DNA from: Alphaproteobacteria bacterium
GTDB lineage: Bacteria; Pseudomonadota; Alphaproteobacteria; Rhodospirillales; Rhodospirillaceae
Length of the DNA: 6,990 bases
Assembly (NCBI GenBank): GCA_015228695.1
Contig: JADGDA010000133.1
Location: forward strand, 1 to 6,990
Reading direction: 5' to 3'
This document shows, in pieces, positions 6,401-6,990 of this stretch. The position numbers and the translations under genes were made by a program. Every line of letters starts with the position of its first letter. Position 1 is the stretch's first letter. A model generated the notes under the pieces. That model was given only the letters and a program-made list of their open reading frames with translations. It was not told the DNA's origin and made no database searches.

Positions 6401-6852
6401 TCCGATCTCGGAAAGCGCGTTGTTTTCTTCATCGGGGTCCCGGCGCACCAAGCGTACAGGGCATCATACATCACCATGCCATGCCTCAGCATTTCATGGT
6501 CGTCGTCGAAGTTGAGGGAAAGACCCTTCGAAATGGCGAGCAGCCCGGCCGCCTCCTCCGCCAACCGGGGCGCGTCGCAGTCCGCCGCGCGGACGATCCG
6601 GGCCAACCTGTCCAGCGCCGGATCGTCGAGCCCGTAACGCACAACAAAAGCGTCGAAACTGCATCTGTCGCCGTGGTGACCGAGTTCGACGCCGGGAACG
6701 TCATAGGGGATCGCGCCGGTCTCCCCGGAAATCCGCATGACGTCGCCGCCCGGAACATAGAGAAACTCCGGATTCCCGTCGATGAACCGCGCCACCAGCC
6801 AAGGACAGGCGATACGGTCGATCTTGGGGCGTTCGCGGGTAATCCACTTCAT
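6397..6852 (-). CDS. ChrB C-terminal-domain protein (chromate resistance-related)
   Basis: Soluble 151-residue protein matching the C-terminal domain of ChrB, the chromate-responsive regulator (family PF09828 by recall). Visible family blocks: RERPKIDRIACPWLVARFID (6-25), EFLYVP (29-34), VELGHHGDRCSFD (55-67), YGLDDPALDRLARIVRAADC (73-92). Residues His59, His60 and Cys64 form an H-H-x3-C cluster, and Cys16, Cys92 and Cys136 are further thiols, so metal or oxyanion contact is plausible. Full ChrB proteins are about 310-325 residues with an N-terminal regulatory domain that is absent here, so DNA binding should not be assumed. The start at 6852 is fixed by a strong ribosome binding site, GGGAGGAG, 9 nt upstream; a GTG at 6897 lacks such a site. 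This is the first gene of the six-gene array, and its stop overlaps the transporter start by 4 nt. No chrA lies in the window. Confidence 0.85.
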   Translation of the reverse strand: MKWITRERPKIDRIACPWLVARFIDGNPEFLYVPGGDVMRISGETGAIPYDVPGVELGHHGDRCSFDAFVVRYGLDDPALDRLARIVRAADCDAPRLAEEAAGLLAISKGLSLNFDDDHEMLRHGMVMYDALYAWCAGTPMKKTTRFPRSE

Positions 6853-6861
6853 GATCGGAAA

Positions 6862-6869
6862 CTCCTCCC
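6862..6869 (-). promoter_or_regulatory. Strong ribosome binding site of the first array gene
   Basis: On the minus strand the bases read GGGAGGAG, a near-complete anti-16S match, ending 9 nt before ATG 6852. It decides the start over the in-frame GTG at 6897. It is the only strong Shine-Dalgarno in the six-gene array; downstream genes have weak sites or stop-start overlaps, as expected if ribosomes are fed from this gene. Confidence 0.8.
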
Positions 6870-6990
6870 GAAGGCGGGGGACACCATGCCGGTTCACGGA
6901 AGCCCACTCAACCCCATTCTCGAAACGGTGCGATCACCGCGCCCCTGGGGCTGCTGAGGGGCTCCTCGACGTTTCAAGTGGATTTGATGA
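6870..6990. other. Upstream region of the minus-strand array; no recognised gene
   Basis: These 121 bases should hold the array's promoter. The best sigma-70-like candidate on the minus strand is TTGAGT and CATGGT spaced 17 nt apart, which is weak and unconvincing. The stretch contains short GC-rich inverted repeats: GCCCC/GGGGC around a single base at 6941-6951, and GAGG/CCTC with a 4-nt loop at 6956-6967. A plus-strand frame is open from 6855 to the right edge and a minus-strand frame from the right edge to about 6934, but neither resembles a family I know, so a gene end at the edge can be neither claimed nor excluded. Confidence 0.35.

Noticed and set aside
6401..6451. Longer N-terminus of the MFS transporter from 6451
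   Set aside because: The 17 extra residues are charged, overlap the ChrB-domain gene by 55 bases, and are less likely than the ATGATG stop-start overlap at 6400-6395.
4301..6637. A 2.3-kb stop-free plus-strand frame opposite the methyltransferase, MFS and ChrB-domain genes
   Set aside because: Its product is a low-complexity Gly/Gln/Arg/His-rich sequence with no domain. It spans three genes with strong family matches on the other strand, as expected from GC-rich codon bias.
6886..6957. 23-codon plus-strand leader peptide ending PRPWGC
   Set aside because: It has no downstream plus-strand gene inside the window and no recognised regulatory codon run; kept only as part of the edge-region observation.

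Overview
The window is about 65% GC, densely coded and has no intergenic gap longer than about 140 bases. Codon use, gene order (sfsA, map, radC in tandem) and a close bacterial relative of the mitochondrial complex I assembly factor NDUFAF5 point to an alphaproteobacterium. A Rhodospirillales member such as a Magnetospirillum relative is my best guess, from recall of families rather than a search. I see no rRNA, tRNA, CRISPR array or recognisable insertion sequence.

Layout. The plus strand (1-1961) carries the 3' two-thirds of purB, cut by the left edge, and 21 bases later a PAS-GGDEF diguanylate cyclase. The minus strand (6852 down to 1956) carries a tight array of six genes in transcription order: a ChrB C-terminal-domain protein, an MFS transporter, an NDUFAF5-type methyltransferase-fold protein, sfsA, map and radC. 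The five junctions are overlaps of 4, 1 and 1 nt and gaps of 6 and 19 nt, so one transcript is likely. The two units converge and their last codons overlap by 6 bp (1956-1961), with no visible terminator. Bases 6853-6990 hold the ribosome binding site of the first minus-strand gene and presumably its promoter; I recognise no further gene there.

How the genes work together. The array mixes housekeeping (initiator-Met removal by Map, the conserved but poorly understood SfsA and RadC, a probable respiratory-complex maturation factor) with a ChrB-domain/MFS pair at the promoter-proximal end that looks like an oxyanion or metal-stress cassette without the usual ChrA transporter. On the other strand, a purine biosynthesis gene is followed by an enzyme that consumes GTP to make cyclic di-GMP. 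Its PAS domain resembles the FixL haem-PAS group and keeps the haem-ligand histidine position.

The most unusual points are: the FixL-like PAS with partial conservation of the haem pocket, the ChrB-domain/MFS pair lacking ChrA, a nearly perfect 21-bp tandem duplication inside the NDUFAF5-like gene that adds seven residues next to the cofactor site, and a dnaX-type slippery heptamer in radC. I did not find evidence for a wholly new defence or mobile system.
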